NCBI GenBank assembly: GCA_017471085.1
Contig: JAFUWW010000056.1
Location: 1-6,852, forward strand
DNA from: Bacteroidales bacterium
Lineage (GTDB): Bacteria; Bacteroidota; Bacteroidia; Bacteroidales; UBA932
Length of the DNA: 6,852 nucleotides
Direction of reading: 5' to 3'
Numbering within the stretch: the first letter of the stretch is position 1; every line of letters starts with the position of its first letter. Positions 5,649-6,852 of this stretch are shown piece by piece. Below the pieces are notes generated by a model. The model made no database searches. It worked only from the letters and a program-made list of their open reading frames with translations, and was not told the origin of the DNA. Made by a program: the position numbers and the translations under genes.

Positions 5649-6475
5649 ATGAAAGCTTTCATTCTGAGCCTATTGCTCTTTTTATCGGCCATGCTGCCCC
5701 TGCCTGCGAAAAGTTTTGAGATCCAAGGGCCGCAGGGTGCTCTGTCTTGCAAGATCAACCTTCCGGAAGGGTTTGATACGGAAAAAGGCCGATGCCCCAT
5801 GGTCATTCTCATGCACGGCATCTTCTCCAGCAAGGACTACAACCCCATGCCGGCTATCGCCAAGGGGCTGGCTAGGGCCGGCATCGCTTCCATCCGCTTC
5901 GACTTCAACGGCCACGGAAAAAGCCAGGGACGGATGCAGGACATGACCGTGGAGAAAGAGATTGCCGATGCCATGACCGTCTATCAGTACGTGAAAGCCC
6001 TCTGCCCTACGTTTCCGTAATCGGCATTCTGGGGCACTCACAAGGGGGCGTCATTGCTTCCATGGCGGCAGGACGCCTGGCCGATGCCGGCAGCGCTCCC
6101 GCCCGCCTGGTTCTCATCGCTCCGGGGGCCGTCATCAAAGAAGCCTGCCAGGGCGGCAAGTTCTTCAACGCCCGCTTCGACCCCGAGGACCCGCCGGAAT
6201 TCATCCGCTGCTGGGGCTTTATGAAACTGGGAAGGGAGTATCTCCTGACTACGCAGCTGCTGGACATCTACGGCACGGCATCGGCCTACAAAGGCCCCGT
6301 GCTCATCCTCCACGGGACAAAAGACTCGATCGTTCCCATGTGGTGCAGCGAACGCTACAAAGAAACCTATGGAGACGCCGCCTCCCTCTCGGTGATTGAC
6401 GGCGAGAACCACACCATCACCCACCGCCGCAGCGAAGTGGTCCGCCAGGTGGTCGATTATTTCCGGGTCGATTGA
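5649..6475 (+). pseudogene. Secreted alpha/beta hydrolase (cinnamoyl/feruloyl esterase-like, S33/Hydrolase_4 type), broken by a -1 frameshift
   Basis: Two adjacent frames make one protein. The first (5649-6020, 123 codons) has a signal peptide (MKAFILSLLLFLSAMLPLPA), LMHGIFSSKD (oxyanion loop) and ASIRFDFNGHGKSQG, then reads off into CPTFP and a stop. The second frame continues from about 6002 as LPYVSVIGILGHSQGGVIAS and on to a stop at 6473-6475. Adding one base (a C in the ctctg at 6000-6004) restores a 275-residue protein with nucleophile Ser131 (GHSQGG), Asp226 (LHGTKD) and His255 (GENHT), and a lid around 169-200. This closely resembles Lactobacillus cinnamoyl esterase LJ0536 (249 aa, no signal peptide) in the FDFNGHG, MTV and GHSQGGV blocks. 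As written, the first frame ends before the catalytic serine and is inactive. A true mutation and an assembly error look the same here; the downstream half shows no other damage, so any mutation would be recent. Confidence 0.82.
6000..6005 (+). other. Frameshift site in the esterase gene
   Basis: The upstream frame (gcc ctc tgc cct) and the homologous downstream frame (ctg ccc tac) meet here. A lost C would explain the change: ctc-ctg becomes ctctg. No X-XXY-YYZ slippery heptamer is present at the junction, so programmed -1 frameshifting is not supported. Confidence 0.7.
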
Positions 6476-6585
6476 CCTCCGACTGACTCATTGTTGCCTT
6501 GCCTTCGAGTTCTTTGCCGTCAGAACCGAACGAATTAGATTTCTTGTCACCCATCTTTACGTTGGCGCTGCTGCATCACCTGCCT
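6476..6585. other. Intergenic segment between the esterase and the repeat array
   Basis: No supported gene, promoter or RNA. A 5-bp stem (GTTCT at 6509-6513 with AGAAC at 6522-6526) is too weak, and lacks a T-run directly after it, to be called a terminator. Confidence 0.4.
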
Positions 6586-6852
6586 CTAAAGCACACTTTG
6601 GCTCTTCCAGGCCCTATTTCGTGCTTTAGCCATACCCGCGCACCCGCACTAAAGCACACTTTCGCTCTTCCAGGCCACATTTCGTGCTTTAGCCATAACC
6701 GCGCACCCGCACTAAAGCACACTTTCACCTTTCCAAGCCACATTTCGTGCTTTAGCCATACCTGCTCACCCACACTAAAGCACACTTTCACCTTTCCAAG
6801 CCACATTTCGTGCTTTAGCCATAACCGCGCACCCACACTAAAGCACACTTTC
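6586..6852. repeat. 63-bp tandem repeat array with internal 9-bp palindromic arms (four full units plus a partial fifth)
   Basis: Units start at 6586, 6649, 6712, 6775 and 6838, an exact 63-bp period; the fifth unit is cut by the window end. Every full unit begins with ctaaagcac and, 26 bases later, carries its perfect reverse complement gtgctttag, so each can form a 9-bp stem with a 26-base loop (e.g. 6586-6594 with 6621-6629). A 19-base linker of the type ccatacccgcgcacccgca joins units. Arms are identical in all copies, while loops and linkers vary: units 1 and 2 share gctcttccagg, units 3 and 4 share acctttccaag. Because 63 is a multiple of three, the minus strand also reads as a 21-residue repeat (core WLKHEMW), probably by chance. 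Function is unknown; it could be an intergenic minisatellite or a set of structured RNA or DNA hairpins. Confidence 0.9.

Noticed and set aside
6000..6020. Programmed -1 ribosomal frameshift joining the two halves of the esterase
   Set aside because: There is no slippery heptamer or clear downstream stimulatory hairpin, and such signals are not expected in this enzyme family.
6417..6554. Small minus-strand ORF (45 codons) starting MGDKKSNSFGSDGKELEGKA
   Set aside because: Hydrophilic and plausible in its first half, but it runs antisense into the esterase 3' end with an unlikely Pro/Gly-rich tail, and has no -7 box.
6576..6848. Minus-strand gene for a 21-residue repeat protein (core WLKHEMW)
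   Set aside because: The open frame follows automatically from a 63-bp unit with no stop in that frame. There is no promoter or natural start in the window, and the composition (many Trp, Cys, Lys) looks like translated non-coding repeat.
6586..6852. CRISPR array
   Set aside because: The period is constant, but the 19-base linkers between palindromic parts are near-identical rather than unique, and the loops are also shared. No cas gene is present.
6586..6852. Integron attC-type sites
   Set aside because: Units are palindromic and about the right length, but the GTTRRRY / RYYYAAC core sites are absent and no cassette genes lie between units.

Overview
The window looks like chromosomal DNA from a GC-rich member of the Bacteroidetes, probably Bacteroidales. 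The main evidence is promoter style: five of the six proposed start regions carry an exact TAnnTTTG box (the Bacteroidetes -7 element) and the sixth carries a 7/8 match, while Shine-Dalgarno sequences are absent in front of the genes. The protein types (DUF554, a CE1-type esterase with an N-terminal beta-sandwich, a bacterial acyl-ACP thioesterase) fit a gut-type Bacteroidales. The genus is not determined; the high GC would suit an Alistipes-like organism, but that is inference.

Layout. (1) Positions 1-79, minus strand: the first 26 codons of a secreted protein that runs off the left edge. (2) 173-856, minus: DUF554 family membrane protein. (3) 919-2367 and 2381-3385, plus: a two-gene operon of a tyrosine phenol-lyase/tryptophanase-family PLP enzyme and a ketopantoate-reductase-family dehydrogenase. 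This operon diverges from DUF554 through a very compact region in which the two predicted promoters overlap. (4) 3389-4558, minus: a secreted CE1/feruloyl-esterase-like hydrolase, tail-to-tail with the reductase with only 3 bp between stop codons. (5) 4728-5522, minus: acyl-ACP thioesterase. (6) 5649-6475, plus: a secreted alpha/beta hydrolase of the cinnamoyl/feruloyl esterase type, broken by a one-base deletion just before its catalytic serine. (7) 6476-6852: no convincing gene; it holds four full copies and the start of a fifth copy of a 63-bp tandem repeat, each copy bounded by a perfect 9-bp inverted repeat, running off the right edge.

The genes do not form one obvious pathway. The lyase and the reductase are very probably co-transcribed. 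The lyase carries the tyrosine phenol-lyase substrate residues (Thr and Arg for the phenol group) but differs from both classical enzymes around PLP: the arginine that contacts the PLP O3' is leucine, and the lysine loop is one residue shorter. It may therefore have a different reaction or substrate. The two esterases are separate families with the same kind of predicted substrate (ester-linked aromatic or acyl groups on plant polymers). The most notable points are the atypical lyase operon, the overlapping divergent promoters, the tandem signal sequences in front of the CE1 esterase, the frameshifted esterase and the 63-bp palindromic repeat array. I see no defence system, mobile element, CRISPR array or RNA gene.
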